Positions 1 to 8,678 are shown, counted from the first letter of the stretch. The stretch: DNA of 64,000 nt from Butyrivibrio sp. VCB2006 (GCF_000420945.1 NZ_ATVX01000005.1:1-64000); one strand, 5' to 3'. Numbers and translations are program-made. Notes: a model not told the origin generated them from the sequence alone.

Positions 1-1
1 G

Positions 2-295
2 TTTGTTCTCACGGAAGAAAGCTACACATCAAAGGCAGACTTTCTTGCAAAAGACTATATCCCTGTGCATAAAAAGAACAGTTCAGGAAACCACTTTTTC
101 TCAGGAAAGAGGATACAGAGAGGACTTTACAGGCACTACGATGGTACAATAACAAATGCAGACATAAATGGAGCTGCAAACATCTTAAGGAAAGTATTCC
201 CAAAGGTAAGCCAATGGGATAGGGGCATAGTGGACATGCCCTGTTCTGCAGGATGCATAGAGCATCCTACAGGTTCATGCCGCCATGCGGCATAA
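2..295 (+). CDS. tnpB: TnpB/OrfB of an IS200/IS605-type element, 3' part only
   Basis: The 5' end lies outside the window. The visible reading frame opens with TEESYTSKADF and ends with the block KRIQRGLYRHYDG followed by NADINGAANILRK, which is the RuvC-like C-terminal signature of TnpB/OrfB proteins. TnpB is an RNA-guided nuclease associated with IS200/IS605 and IS607 elements. The CxxC zinc-ribbon pairs seen in many homologues are not evident in this stretch. Catalytic competence cannot be judged without the upstream part. Confidence 0.88.
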   Translation, partial: FVLTEESYTSKADFLAKDYIPVHKKNSSGNHFFSGKRIQRGLYRHYDGTITNADINGAANILRKVFPKVSQWDRGIVDMPCSAGCIEHPTGSCRHAA

Positions 296-337
296 CAGAA
301 ACCCTTTCCGACGTGGAGCCGGTGAGGGTAGTTCATA
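270..337 (+). mobile_element. Right end of the IS and 3' part of the presumed omega RNA
   Basis: A perfect hairpin (ATGCCGC, CAT loop, GCGGCAT, about 276-292) sits at the very end of tnpB. It is followed by a GC-rich tract (CCGACGTGGAGCCGGTGAGG) and then host-like sequence. In IS200/IS605 elements the 3' end of tnpB overlaps the omega RNA scaffold, whose guide begins just beyond the right end. The exact boundary (about 331-337) is inferred from where acetyltransferase coding sequence begins. Confidence 0.55.
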
Positions 338-622
338 GGATATGTGTATGAAGAAGACGACACGATAATTGGATGTATATTTGCAGTATGTAAGTTATCA
401 GGAAGTAAAAAAGAAGTATATATCAATGAGATGGCAGTATTGCCTAAAAGACAAGGACAAGGAATTGGAAGGCAATTATTAAATGCCGTATTAGAATATA
501 GTAAAGAAGAGGGATTTGCAGGAGTTGTTCTTTACACAAGTGAATATGCACCTGCGGCTAAGTTCTATGAAAAAAATGGTTTTAAATTGTCGCAAGGAAC
601 CATTTGTATGTATAGTGAATAG
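332..622 (+). pseudogene. GNAT acetyltransferase, 5'-truncated at the IS right end
   Basis: The frame opens immediately after a stop at 329-331 and reads FIGYVYEEDDTIIGCIF. This is the middle of a GNAT fold, and the acetyl-CoA-binding motif RQGQGIG and C-terminal YEKNGF follow. Only about 96 codons remain, against roughly 140-160 in typical GNAT proteins, so the N-terminal third is missing. The missing part may lie on the other side of the IS outside the window. A GTG at 344 could start a short product, but it would probably be inactive. Confidence 0.7.
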
Positions 623-730
623 AACTCGTATTTTCAGGATAATAGTCCAGATGTTTATCATGCAAGATGAGGCCGTGCTATATGATGAATCTATAAACTT
701 TTTAGATTCATTGAACAAGTATATTAAGAC

Positions 731-769
731 CTTATCAAGCTAAAGATAGTTTTGATAAGATCTATTTTT
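731..769 (+). terminator. Hairpin plus T-run upstream of the phosphorylase
   Basis: CTTATCAA (731-738) pairs with TTGATAAG (752-759), followed by a T-rich tract. It separates the acetyltransferase fragment from the phosphorylase gene. Nothing convincing is seen between 622 and 730 apart from short shadow frames. Confidence 0.5.
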
Positions 770-791
770 TTACATCCAGGAGGAGACAATC

Positions 792-1559
792 ATGATAATA
801 AAAAATGAAATACCATTATTGGAATATGATGACAGTTCATCGGAAGTTATATCTCCTGATCATGACTGGACGGCGGAAGGATTGCCAGAGAAGTGTTTAT
901 TTGCATTTCTTGGAGATGTTGTTCATAAATACGCCAAAGACAATAATGCGGATATGGTTGAAGAGCTAATCACCGTTTCTCACAATATAAAGATATATGT
1001 TCTTCATGAAGAAAAAGAGGATATCTGCCTGGTTCAGTCACCTATAGGCTCTGCATCAGCTACGCAGGTCCTTGATACGCTTGTTAACTGTGGCTGTAAG
1101 AAGGTAATTGCAGTAGGTTCGTGCGGAGTTCTTGCGGATCTTCCGGAGGATGCCTTCATTGTCCCCGTAAAGGCACTCAGGGCCGAAGGTACTTCATATC
1201 ACTATCTTCCGGCATCCCGATATATTGAGCTTGATCAGGAACCGATAGTTGCTATCGAGAACTCATTTAAAAAGCATGGGCTTCCGTTTGTTACCTGTAC
1301 AACCTGGTCTACAGATGGTTTTTTCAGGGAAACAAAAGAAATGGTGAAATACCGCCTTGAGGAAGGCTGTTCAGTAGTTGAGATGGAATGCGCAGCTCTT
1401 GCAGCATGCTGCAGGAAACGCGGAGCAAAGTTTGGTCAGTTCCTATTTACTGCTGATTCATTGGCTAATGTGCATGAGTATGATGCCAGGTCATTTGGTA
1501 CAGGATCGCATGAAAAAGCATTATTGCTTGGACTGGATATTTTGAGAGATTACAACTAA
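792..1559 (+). CDS. Nucleoside phosphorylase (uridine phosphorylase/PNP family)
   Basis: This cytoplasmic enzyme of the PNP_UDP_1 family cleaves nucleosides with phosphate to the base and ribose 1-phosphate. At 255 aa it has the normal single-domain length. Family motifs are the phosphate/ribose region SPIGSASATQVLD, the central VIAVGSCGVL and the purine/ribose-binding VVEMECAALAACCR, whose Met-Glu pair contacts the ribose hydroxyls. A strong AGGAGG lies 9 nt before the ATG. The sequence fits uridine phosphorylase-like members best; exact base specificity cannot be read from it. It is a monocistronic unit behind a terminator. Confidence 0.88.
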   Translation: MIIKNEIPLLEYDDSSSEVISPDHDWTAEGLPEKCLFAFLGDVVHKYAKDNNADMVEELITVSHNIKIYVLHEEKEDICLVQSPIGSASATQVLDTLVNCGCKKVIAVGSCGVLADLPEDAFIVPVKALRAEGTSYHYLPASRYIELDQEPIVAIENSFKKHGLPFVTCTTWSTDGFFRETKEMVKYRLEEGCSVVEMECAALAACCRKRGAKFGQFLFTADSLANVHEYDARSFGTGSHEKALLLGLDILRDYN

Positions 1560-1617
1560 TAGAGTCGTTTGGGCTTGTGACAAACGAAAAGGATGAAAAG
1601 GAATACCGGTTTGGGGC

Positions 1618-1875
1618 TTGAAAAATTTATACTACGCGTTAACTGACAAAAGGTGTTTTGGGGGATATCATAGAATTGAGCAGATTGAGGAGATAATAAC
1701 TGCCTCAAAAAGGACTATCAAATTCACAGAAGATGCAAATGGTGAGCCTGTTCTTAAAAGGCATAAAGTTACAGTTGAGCCTACTATAATTAAGGAGCCA
1801 GAAGAAAGAAAGGAAGATTCTTCCAGAATGTCTCAGAAGACTTGTGGGAACAATATGGAAGTTTCTGACAAGTAA
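1618..1875 (+). CDS. Unrecognised 85-codon frame, doubtful
   Basis: A TTG-initiated frame reading KNLYYALTDKRCFGGYHRIE, with a charged C-terminal half. No domain is recognised. The start lacks a convincing Shine-Dalgarno and the frame is out of phase with a nearby ATG at 1593, so it may be a decayed gene. The interval 1560-1882 holds nothing else that I can support. Confidence 0.25.
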   Translation: MKNLYYALTDKRCFGGYHRIEQIEEIITASKRTIKFTEDANGEPVLKRHKVTVEPTIIKEPEERKEDSSRMSQKTCGNNMEVSDK

Positions 1876-1882
1876 ATGGTGA

Positions 1883-2020
1883 TTACTTTCTCTTGCGATT
1901 GGATAAGAGTAGCCCTGCAAGCAGCGTAACTGGTACAGCAAGTACTGATATCAGTGCAGTTGCTCCTGCAGAAATGCTGCTCTTATTTTTTTTACTGTTT
2001 TCTGTATTGTTCCCACTCAT
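1883..2020 (-). CDS. Small single-span membrane protein (45 aa)
   Basis: On the minus strand an ATG (2018-2020) preceded by AGAAAGGA opens a 45-codon frame. The N-terminus is polar and Asn/Lys-rich. It is followed by one hydrophobic helix (ISAGATALISVLAVPVTLLA) and a basic tail ending SNRKRK. This positive-inside topology, with a good ribosome site at about 8 nt, argues for a real small membrane protein or a C-terminal anchor. No function is recognised. The forward frame over the same interval is hydrophobic only because it is the complement. Confidence 0.5.
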   Translation of the reverse strand: MSGNNTENSKKNKSSISAGATALISVLAVPVTLLAGLLLSNRKRK

Positions 2021-2195
2021 GTATACAGTCCTTTCTTGGTCTAACCAGCAGTCTTACTGGCATATTTCGCTAAAATGGTGGAATATGATCTTTCCAGGCA
2101 CGTACTTTGATATATATTCGCAATATCGTCTCAAATATAATGATATCATCAACCAGATATTTATAAAGAGCACGGTTGAGAAAGAGGACAAAGTT

Positions 2196-2378
2196 ATGGC
2201 AAAGAATACAAGATTTGAAAAAGTTTACACTCAAGGAGCAGTTAATGTTACTGAGATCTGGGTTGACAAGGATACAGGCGTAAACTACTTGTATCATGTC
2301 AGCGGATATTCCGGAGGACTTACCCCTTTACTGGACAGGGATGGTAAGCCGGTAATCAGTCCAGTTGCAAATAGATAA
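2196..2378 (+). CDS. DUF6440-like small protein
   Basis: This 60-aa cytosolic protein contains TEIWVDKDTGVNYLYH, then SGYSGGLTPLLDRDGKPV. This is the compact pattern of the DUF6440 family of small Firmicute proteins of unknown function. ATG 2196 was chosen because homology begins at its start and AAAGAGGACAAAG precedes it; upstream in-frame codons overlap the complementary small membrane gene and look non-coding. It is followed 27 nt later by a YeaQ-like gene, so the two are probably co-transcribed. Confidence 0.7.
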   Translation: MAKNTRFEKVYTQGAVNVTEIWVDKDTGVNYLYHVSGYSGGLTPLLDRDGKPVISPVANR

Positions 2379-2405
2379 CATTTACGAAGAATGGAGGGAA
2401 ATGCT

Positions 2406-2642
2406 ATGAATCTTATCTGGGGACTTATACTTGGTGCAATCGCTGGATTCATTGCCAGCAAGCTTATGAGTGAAACGTCAGGAACTATCAAGAATATACT
2501 TCTTGGTATCGGCGGTGGATTTGTTGGAGGCCTTGTGTTTAAGCTTCTCGGATTTACTGCTACAGGATTGATTGGCAGCCTTATTGTTTCAACAGTAGGT
2601 GCTTGCATCTGCATCTGGGCTGGAAGAAAGCTCTTTTCATAA
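2406..2642 (+). CDS. GlsB/YeaQ/YmgE-type membrane protein
   Basis: This 78-aa protein is almost wholly hydrophobic. Its glycine-rich helices (LILGAIAGFIASKLM, GIGGGFVGGLVFKLLG and a third C-terminal span) match the transglycosylase-associated/YeaQ family of small three-helix inner-membrane proteins. The family's biochemical role is unknown and it is often stress-associated. The start at 2406 is supported by GGAGGG at 2393-2398. A bidirectional terminator follows. Confidence 0.82.
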   Translation: MNLIWGLILGAIAGFIASKLMSETSGTIKNILLGIGGGFVGGLVFKLLGFTATGLIGSLIVSTVGACICIWAGRKLFS

Positions 2643-2648
2643 AAATAT

Positions 2649-2689
2649 AAAGTGGCTCATGAATCAATGAATTCATGGGTCACTTTTTT
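2649..2689. terminator. Bidirectional terminator between YeaQ-like gene and LacI
   Basis: The arms AAAGTGGCTCATGAAT and ATTCATGGGTCACTTT enclose a short loop and are followed by T6. The A-rich 5' flank makes it usable for the minus-strand unit as well. Confidence 0.8.
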
Positions 2690-2700
2690 AATGATAATGA

Positions 2701-2790
2701 TTAATCTTCAGCTTTTTTCTCTATGAACTTCTCGATATATGGTTTGATCATCTTCAGTTCTTTTTCATTGCAAAGTGACAAGTAGTCCAT
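2701..2790 (-). CDS. 29-codon frame or C-terminal remnant downstream of LacI
   Basis: On the minus strand after the LacI stop, the frame MDYLSLCNEKELKMIKPYIE continues with KFIEKKAED and stops at 2701. Upstream codons in the same frame (RKRFYLRAY) also read as protein but overlap the LacI 3' end. It therefore looks like the tail of a lost gene. No ribosome site is convincing. Confidence 0.3.
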   Translation of the reverse strand: MDYLSLCNEKELKMIKPYIEKFIEKKAED

Positions 2791-2798
2791 ATAAGCTC

Positions 2799-3821
2799 TC
2801 AGGTAGAATCTCTTTCTATTATCCTGCAAGGAAGTCGCACTTCGCCTCGCAGAATGTCTTCTTTATGTTCAATTTTTGAAATCAAGCCTTCGGCTGATTT
2901 GTAGCCGATATCAAAAAGAGGGGGTTCAACAGTTGTGAGTGTTGGACGACACACTGTTGATAATTCCCTGTTATCAAATCCAATAAGTGCAATATCCTTG
3001 CCAACCTGAATCCCGGCATCATTGCAGGCATCTATTACGCCCATGGCCATTTCATCGTTATGAGAAAAAATAGCAGTCACATGCTGCTTGATAAGTTTCT
3101 TGGTGGCGTTGTAGCCACTGTCTCTTGACCAATCACCATTTACTACATACCCGGGATTGTAGGGGATGTTATGATCATATAAGGATTCCTGATAACCTGT
3201 TAGTCGCCATCTGGTGTGAACACTGCTTACTTTGCCAGTTATGGTGGCTATTTTTTTGTGCCCTTTTTTGATCAGAAGAGAAACTGCTTCATAGGCGGCG
3301 TGCTGATCATCATACAAAACAGAAGGAATCGCAAGGGATGGAGAAATGCAGTAAGCGCATACGAAAGGAATATTGTTTTCAAATATGCTTGGTACTACTC
3401 TGTGAGAATGGCAGCCAAGATAAATAATTCCATCAACCTGCATGGAACTCATGTGTGAAACTGCATTGTTTTTGATTTCTGAGTATCTATCCTTATCATT
3501 GTCAGGATCAATACCAAGAGTGTTTATGCGAAGATTTTCCAAGAGATAACGATAACCCTTCTCTTCACAACAGGCTCCAATGCCGTCTATTACTGGAGGA
3601 GTGTTGAATACGGTAAGGTCCTCTGCAAGGATCCCAATTGTCCTGCTGGAACCAGTTTTTAGATTTCTGGCATAGAGGTTGGGATGATAATTAAGTTCCT
3701 CAGCAATTTCCAGAATTTTCCTGGTGGTCTCTTCACTTATATTTCCGGTGCCATTTAAAACCTTGGATACTGTTGCGACAGATACCTGGGCTTTTTTGGC
3801 GATGTCTTTCATATTAGACAC
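2799..3821 (-). CDS. LacI-family transcriptional regulator
   Basis: This 340-aa DNA-binding sugar sensor has an N-terminal helix-turn-helix, IAKKAQVSVATVSKVLNG, and hinge helix region NYHPNLYARNLKTG. A periplasmic-binding-protein-like ligand domain follows (DGIIYLGCHSHR, TAIFSHNDEMAMGVIDA, IGFDNRELSTV). GTG 3821, with GAGGAC upstream, is the likely start; ATG 3812 is an alternative. It is divergent from the GH127-transporter operon, and operator-like palindromes lie between them, including one about 40 bp from its own start. Control of the arabinofuranoside operon plus autoregulation is inferred. Confidence 0.92.
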   Translation of the reverse strand: MSNMKDIAKKAQVSVATVSKVLNGTGNISEETTRKILEIAEELNYHPNLYARNLKTGSSRTIGILAEDLTVFNTPPVIDGIGACCEEKGYRYLLENLRINTLGIDPDNDKDRYSEIKNNAVSHMSSMQVDGIIYLGCHSHRVVPSIFENNIPFVCAYCISPSLAIPSVLYDDQHAAYEAVSLLIKKGHKKIATITGKVSSVHTRWRLTGYQESLYDHNIPYNPGYVVNGDWSRDSGYNATKKLIKQHVTAIFSHNDEMAMGVIDACNDAGIQVGKDIALIGFDNRELSTVCRPTLTTVEPPLFDIGYKSAEGLISKIEHKEDILRGEVRLPCRIIERDST

Positions 3822-3859
3822 AGTTCGTCCTCACTTCCAAAATACTAATTACAAGATAA

Positions 3860-4062
3860 TGGTAAACGTTTTCTTAATAAAAAACAACCAAAAAATTGCT
3901 CGCAATATTATTGAAAATTGCTATTTACATATATAATGCAACAATATAAAATCCAAATTAAGGTAAACGTTTACCTAAAATGAAATTGGGAGATGGGTTA
4001 CAAGAAAATCATGAGTCGTAGCGAGGACTACAGCTTTATATATGAAAAGGGAAAACGTTAAC
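3860..4062. promoter_or_regulatory. Divergent promoter region with LacI-type operators
   Basis: The perfect palindrome AGGTAAACGTTTACCT lies at 3961-3976. Related sites are GGTAAACGTTTTC at 3861-3873 and GGGAAAACGTTAAC at 4049-4062. A possible promoter (TTGAAA 3911-3916, TATAAT 3932-3937, 15-bp spacer) lies just upstream of the best site, so a bound repressor would sit near the transcription start. The sites resemble LacI/CcpA-family operators, so either the adjacent LacI protein or a CcpA-like catabolite regulator could bind. Confidence 0.7.
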
Positions 4063-4086
4063 TTTGCACACAACTAGAAGGAGAGA

Positions 4087-4125
4087 TGTACACCTTTGAT
4101 GAAAACGGAGTGCTTATTAACTAAA
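4087..4125 (+). other. Possible 12-codon leader frame before GH127
   Basis: AAGGAG at 4078-4083 sits 4 nt from an ATG that opens the frame MYTFDENGVLIN and stops at 4125, 21 nt before the GH127 start. It could be a leader peptide or a chance frame. The sequence also resembles a piece of a cell-wall-binding repeat. Confidence 0.2.
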
Positions 4126-4146
4126 AAATATGAAGGGGCATTGGGC

Positions 4147-6087
4147 ATGGAAAAAGAAATAAGGCCGTTGAAACTTCAGCAGGTAAAAGTCACTGATCCT
4201 TTATTCGGGCATTATATCAATAAAGTAAGTGAAGTCATGCTGACTCATCAGTGGAAAGCTCTAAATGATGAACTGGAAGGAACTGATCCTACGGGATGTA
4301 TCAAAAACTTCCGTATAGCTGCCGGACTACAAGAGGGAGAACGGCAAGGAGTAGTTTTTCTTGATACTGATCTATATAAGTGGATAGAGTCAGCTGCCTA
4401 TTGCATTGCAATAGGCAGCGGGACTCAGTTTGAATGTAAAATTGATCAGGTGATCGATATTTTGGAAAAGGCTCAGGAAAAAGACGGATATTTAAATACT
4501 TACTTTCAGATAACAGCTCCGGAAAAGAAATGGACAAACCTGGTTGAGGGACACGAATTATATACCTCAGGACATATGATTGAGGCAGCAGTTGCTTATG
4601 CACTGGCCACTGGTAAGGAGAAATTTCTTCAAATTGCAATGAGGAATGCTGACCTTATTTGCAGGGTATTTGGAACAAAGAAAGGACAGATTCCTGGAGT
4701 TCCAGGGCATGAAGAAATTGAGTTGGCTTTGATCAAGCTTTATAGGTGGACCAGGGATGATAAGTACTTAAAGCAGGCTGATTATTTTGTCAGGCAGAGG
4801 GGAACTGCACCTAATTATTTGCAGAATGAGATTGATGGCAGAAAAGGCCCTGAGTTCTTTCCTGAGTTTAGAAACTATTCTATGAAGTATGCACAGGCAG
4901 AGAAACCTCCAGTAGAACAAACTGAGGCTGAAGGTCATGCTGTAAGGGCAATGTACCTGTACAGTGCTATGGCAGACCTGGCAAAATGGCAGCAGGATAA
5001 AGAAATGGAAAAAGCCTGTGACAGACTGTGGGATAACATGGTAGGCAAGAGAATGTATATCACAGGAGGAATTGGCAGCAGCGGATTTTTGGAGTGCTTT
5101 ACCACAGATTACGACCTGCCTAACAGCACAAATTATTGTGAGACCTGTGCTTCTGTGGGAATGATGATGTTTGGACAGAGGATGGCTGCCCTAAAGAAAA
5201 ATGCAAGCTATTATGATACAGTTGAAAGAGTATTGTACAATACCATTCTGGCAGCTATGAATCTGGAAGGAGACAGATATTTTTACGTAAATCCATTAGA
5301 GATGATTCCGCAGTTTTGTACTGAGAATACCTATATGGATCACGTTAAACCTGTCAGGCAGAAATGGTTTAGTGTTGCCTGCTGTCCTCCTAATCTTGCG
5401 AGAACGCTGGCTTCTCTTTCTCAGTATTTATATGCTTGTGATGAAAAGGGAATCTATATTAATCAGTTCATATCATCAACCCTTTCGGTGGATAATTCCG
5501 GTCAGGAAATATTTGTGGAGCTTAAGTCAGCTCTTTTGACAGATGGAACAGTAGATATCAGGATTTCTACTCTGCAGGCTACAGATATCAGGATAAGAGT
5601 TCCGGCCTATGCCAAAGATATGGAGATAGCCCTTGATGGTGAAAAGCTTTCCTATATAGCTGACAATAACTATGCAGTAATTGCTCTTAAGGGTGGTAAA
5701 CACAGGATTGAGCTTAATATGGGGGTTCATCCAAGATTTGTGGCAGCAGACCACAATGTCAGGGCTGATGCAGGTAAGGTTGCTGTAATGCATGGACCTA
5801 TGGTCTATTGCCTGGAGGAGGCGGACAATGGACAGAACTTATCTGACATTTACGTGGACACTGATGCTAATCTGCTAAAGGGCAAAGCTTATGAAGAATT
5901 TCCGGGAGAAGTACCGGCGATAGAGTATGAGGGCTACAGGGTTAAGAGTGTTGGTATTGAAGATGGCAGCCTTTACGGAGAGGCAAGATTTACTAAGAAG
6001 CCTGTGAAGATCAGAGCGGTTCCCTATGCTTTTTGGAACAACAGAGGTATTGGAGAGATGGAAGTCTGGCAGAATATTTCTATCTAA
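4147..6087 (+). CDS. GH127 beta-L-arabinofuranosidase-type glycoside hydrolase
   Basis: This protein of about 646 aa matches the DUF1680/GH127 family, which releases L-arabinofuranose from beta-linked arabino-oligosaccharides. The family's zinc and nucleophile ligands are present: Glu332 and Cys334 in YCETCASVG, and Cys412-Cys413 in VACCPPNLAR. They correspond to the Glu/Cys/Cys-Cys site described for Bifidobacterium HypBA1. No signal peptide is seen, so it probably acts in the cytoplasm on imported oligosaccharides. ATG 4147 is preferred because family homology starts there and GAAGGGG lies about 9 nt upstream; an upstream ATG at 4099 has poor spacing. It is the first gene of the transporter operon. 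Confidence 0.9.
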   Translation: MEKEIRPLKLQQVKVTDPLFGHYINKVSEVMLTHQWKALNDELEGTDPTGCIKNFRIAAGLQEGERQGVVFLDTDLYKWIESAAYCIAIGSGTQFECKIDQVIDILEKAQEKDGYLNTYFQITAPEKKWTNLVEGHELYTSGHMIEAAVAYALATGKEKFLQIAMRNADLICRVFGTKKGQIPGVPGHEEIELALIKLYRWTRDDKYLKQADYFVRQRGTAPNYLQNEIDGRKGPEFFPEFRNYSMKYAQAEKPPVEQTEAEGHAVRAMYLYSAMADLAKWQQDKEMEKACDRLWDNMVGKRMYITGGIGSSGFLECFTTDYDLPNSTNYCETCASVGMMMFGQRMAALKKNASYYDTVERVLYNTILAAMNLEGDRYFYVNPLEMIPQFCTENTYMDHVKPVRQKWFSVACCPPNLARTLASLSQYLYACDEKGIYINQFISSTLSVDNSGQEIFVELKSALLTDGTVDIRISTLQATDIRIRVPAYAKDMEIALDGEKLSYIADNNYAVIALKGGKHRIELNMGVHPRFVAADHNVRADAGKVAVMHGPMVYCLEEADNGQNLSDIYVDTDANLLKGKAYEEFPGEVPAIEYEGYRVKSVGIEDGSLYGEARFTKKPVKIRAVPYAFWNNRGIGEMEVWQNISI

Positions 6088-6139
6088 AGATAGAACATTA
6101 CTGCTGAAAAATAATATTCTAAAGGAGGATATTTCAAGT

Positions 6140-7585
6140 ATGCAAAAGAAAAGATTGTTGAGCATGGCATTAACTGTTGTTACTACTACGGCAATGTTGG
6201 TAACAGGTTGTGGTGCAAGTTCTCAAAGCGCACAGGGGGAAGCGCAGGACACAACGCAGAACGCAGTAGAGACACCTAAAACAGAGACACCTGCTTCAAC
6301 TAGTGAGAGCACTGGAGAAAAGGTACATATTACCTATGCTCAGTGGGGCAATGAGACAGAAACTGCTGCAACTCAGGCGGTGGCTGATAAGTTCAATCAG
6401 TCCCAGGATGAAATTGAAGTAGAAGTAATCAAGATTGACCATGATACCTATGTAACCAAGTTAAACGCAATGGCTACAGCAGGAGAACTTCCTGATACAG
6501 CCATCATGAGTGAAGCTGGAGTATTAAAATTTGCAGAGAATGGATTACTTGCAGACATCAGCTCAATGTACGATGAAGGTGATTCCAAACCTCTTGATTC
6601 CATAACCTTTAAATATCAGGGAACACCTGTGGCTTATTCAGCAGCCAATGAGGTACTTACCCTTTGGTACAACATAGATCTTTTGGAAGAAATCTGTTCC
6701 AAACAGGGATTAAATGTTGCTGATTTTACACCTCCTGCAAGTGCAGACAGTGCATGGGACTGGGATACATTTGTTAAGATAGCTCAGACTCTCACAGTTG
6801 ATATCAACGGTAATAACGCATTAAGTCCAGACTTTGATCCAGCAAACGTTGATGTTTACGGCTGCACAGTTAACACTCTTCCATGGCAGCTTGAAGTATG
6901 GGCAAAGAGTAATGGTGGCGGATATTATAGTGCTGACGGCAAAGAATGTACTATCAATGACGATGCAACAGTAGAAGCACTGCAGAAAATTGCAGACCTT
7001 TCAGATGTTTATCACTGTGCACCTCCTGTAACAAGCGCAGCTAACGCGCTTGAATCCTCACTTGGTTCCAAGAAGGTTGTTATGGCTACAGATGGAACCT
7101 GGAATGTTGGAACCTTCCTTGGACCATCTGCAGATTTTAAATATGGCGTAGGCGTTCTTCCTTACATGAAGGAGAAGGTTACAATTTGTACTGGCGGACC
7201 AAACGTGGTATTTGCTACAACCAAGCACCCTGAAGAAGCTATGACATGGCTCAAGTGGTACTACCAGGAAGAAAACAGCTGGTCACTTATTGAAGCAGGA
7301 ACATGGATGCCTATTCTTGATAAGTGGTACACAGATGATGAATTTACAAATAAGTGGATTGATAACCCTAATTATCCTGACCATGATATGTACAAGAGTG
7401 CAGTAGTAGACTACGCAAGAGAAAATTCTCAGTCAACAGCATGGTATTACATCAATGCAACAGACGAGTTTAATGCAACTCTTGATTCAGCATTCTCGGC
7501 TGTTTGGTCTGGGGATCAGACAATGAAAGAAGCTATCGATGAGTATTATGATGAGCTAAATGATATTTTCAGCACAAATAATTAA
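6140..7585 (+). CDS. ABC sugar transporter solute-binding lipoprotein
   Basis: This 481-aa protein has a signal peptide ending in lipobox LVTG-C, so it is tethered outside the membrane. A Thr/Ser/Gln-rich linker follows, and then a family-1 extracellular solute-binding fold (VHITYAQWGNETETAATQAV near the start, AMTWLKWYYQEENSW late). AAAGGAGG lies 11 nt before ATG 6140, making this the likely start rather than the in-frame codons inside the GH127 tail. With the two following permeases it should import an oligosaccharide. An arabino-oligosaccharide ligand is inferred from GH127. No ATPase gene is present; these importers usually share MsmK-type ATPases. Confidence 0.92.
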   Translation: MQKKRLLSMALTVVTTTAMLVTGCGASSQSAQGEAQDTTQNAVETPKTETPASTSESTGEKVHITYAQWGNETETAATQAVADKFNQSQDEIEVEVIKIDHDTYVTKLNAMATAGELPDTAIMSEAGVLKFAENGLLADISSMYDEGDSKPLDSITFKYQGTPVAYSAANEVLTLWYNIDLLEEICSKQGLNVADFTPPASADSAWDWDTFVKIAQTLTVDINGNNALSPDFDPANVDVYGCTVNTLPWQLEVWAKSNGGGYYSADGKECTINDDATVEALQKIADLSDVYHCAPPVTSAANALESSLGSKKVVMATDGTWNVGTFLGPSADFKYGVGVLPYMKEKVTICTGGPNVVFATTKHPEEAMTWLKWYYQEENSWSLIEAGTWMPILDKWYTDDEFTNKWIDNPNYPDHDMYKSAVVDYARENSQSTAWYYINATDEFNATLDSAFSAVWSGDQTMKEAIDEYYDELNDIFSTNN

Positions 7586-7696
7586 CAATTAATACATTGC
7601 CGTGCGAAGACAGTTTATTATAGCCTTTGAAACATGGTCAAAAGTGCAGTATAACTGCCTTCGCCGGCGTTGATATCAGGGGAGAGGGATTATACA

Positions 7697-8662
7697 ATGG
7701 AAGTTGCGGGGATATATAGTACAAGCGAGGCGAAGAGTATGAAAAGAGCATCCGGCAAAAGAAAAATACGTACTTCTCAGTCCAAATATAATAGAAAAGA
7801 GGAAAGATGTGCCTACTTGTGCCTGATTCCGGCATTCCTTGGAATCACCTTTATAAGTTATCTTCCTACCATAGCAGTGTTTGTACTTAGTTTGTTTAGC
7901 TATAATGGTTTGTCCACCCCTGAATTTGTGGGTCTGGATAATTACATTAGGATTTTTACAAAAGATGTGTATTTTGCAAGTGCTGTAAAGGCAACGCTTT
8001 TGTATGCATTTTTGGCAGTTATCGGCGCGGTTATCTATTCTCTGGTGATAGCACTTATTCTAAACATGGATATTTTTGGAAGAACTATCTTCAGATCTAT
8101 TTTCTTTATACCCTATCTGCTACCGGCAATAGGTGTTTTCAAAGGCTGGCAATGGCTTTATGAGCAGAACTATGGACTCTTTAACTTCATCTTCAGAATG
8201 CTAGGAATTCCACCCCAGAGATTTTTGGACAGTCCAAGGCAGGTAATACCGGCCCTTGTTCTCATCGCAGTATGGGCCAGCGGAAATCTCATAGTAATAT
8301 TCCTTGCAGGACTTCAAAATGTACCTACTGTGTACAAGGAAGCAGCTCAGATAGATGGAGCCAACTCATGGCAGAGATTTTGGAACATAACTATTCCATG
8401 CATCAAGCCTATTATTTTTTATAATGTATTGACTGCTCTTATCACACATCTGCAGGTAGTTAATCCGGCTCTAGCCCTTACAAATGGCGGCCCGGCCAAG
8501 AAGTCTATGTTTTTATCTTATGTTATCTACATGTATGGATTTGAAAAAAATAAGCTTGGATATGCAGCAGCTTTTTCAGTTATATTCTTTGTTCTAGTAG
8601 GCATTTTTACAATAGTATTATTTGTAACTCAAAAAGATAGCATCTTTAGCGATGAAGCATGA
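7697..8662 (+). CDS. ABC sugar transporter permease, MalF/UgpA type
   Basis: This 321-aa inner-membrane protein has six predicted spans. It carries the cytoplasmic EAA loop YKEAAQIDGANSWQRFWNIT, which docks the ATPase. The N-terminus is about 35 residues and basic before the first span (LCLIPAFLGITFISYLP). ATG 7697 was chosen because GGGGAGAGGG precedes it. It overlaps the next gene's leader by a few bases and forms a heterodimer with it. Confidence 0.92.
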   Translation: MEVAGIYSTSEAKSMKRASGKRKIRTSQSKYNRKEERCAYLCLIPAFLGITFISYLPTIAVFVLSLFSYNGLSTPEFVGLDNYIRIFTKDVYFASAVKATLLYAFLAVIGAVIYSLVIALILNMDIFGRTIFRSIFFIPYLLPAIGVFKGWQWLYEQNYGLFNFIFRMLGIPPQRFLDSPRQVIPALVLIAVWASGNLIVIFLAGLQNVPTVYKEAAQIDGANSWQRFWNITIPCIKPIIFYNVLTALITHLQVVNPALALTNGGPAKKSMFLSYVIYMYGFEKNKLGYAAAFSVIFFVLVGIFTIVLFVTQKDSIFSDEA

Positions 8663-8678
8663 GAAAGGGGGAGCAGAC

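Noticed and set aside
491..743. Overlapping frames on both strands after the acetyltransferase
   Set aside because: They lack ribosome sites and protein-like composition, and they overlap the GNAT coding text or the terminator.
1893..2195. Long N-terminal extension of the DUF6440-like protein with hydrophobic stretch
   Set aside because: The hydrophobic reading is the complement of a better small membrane gene, and the ribosome site and homology favour ATG 2196.
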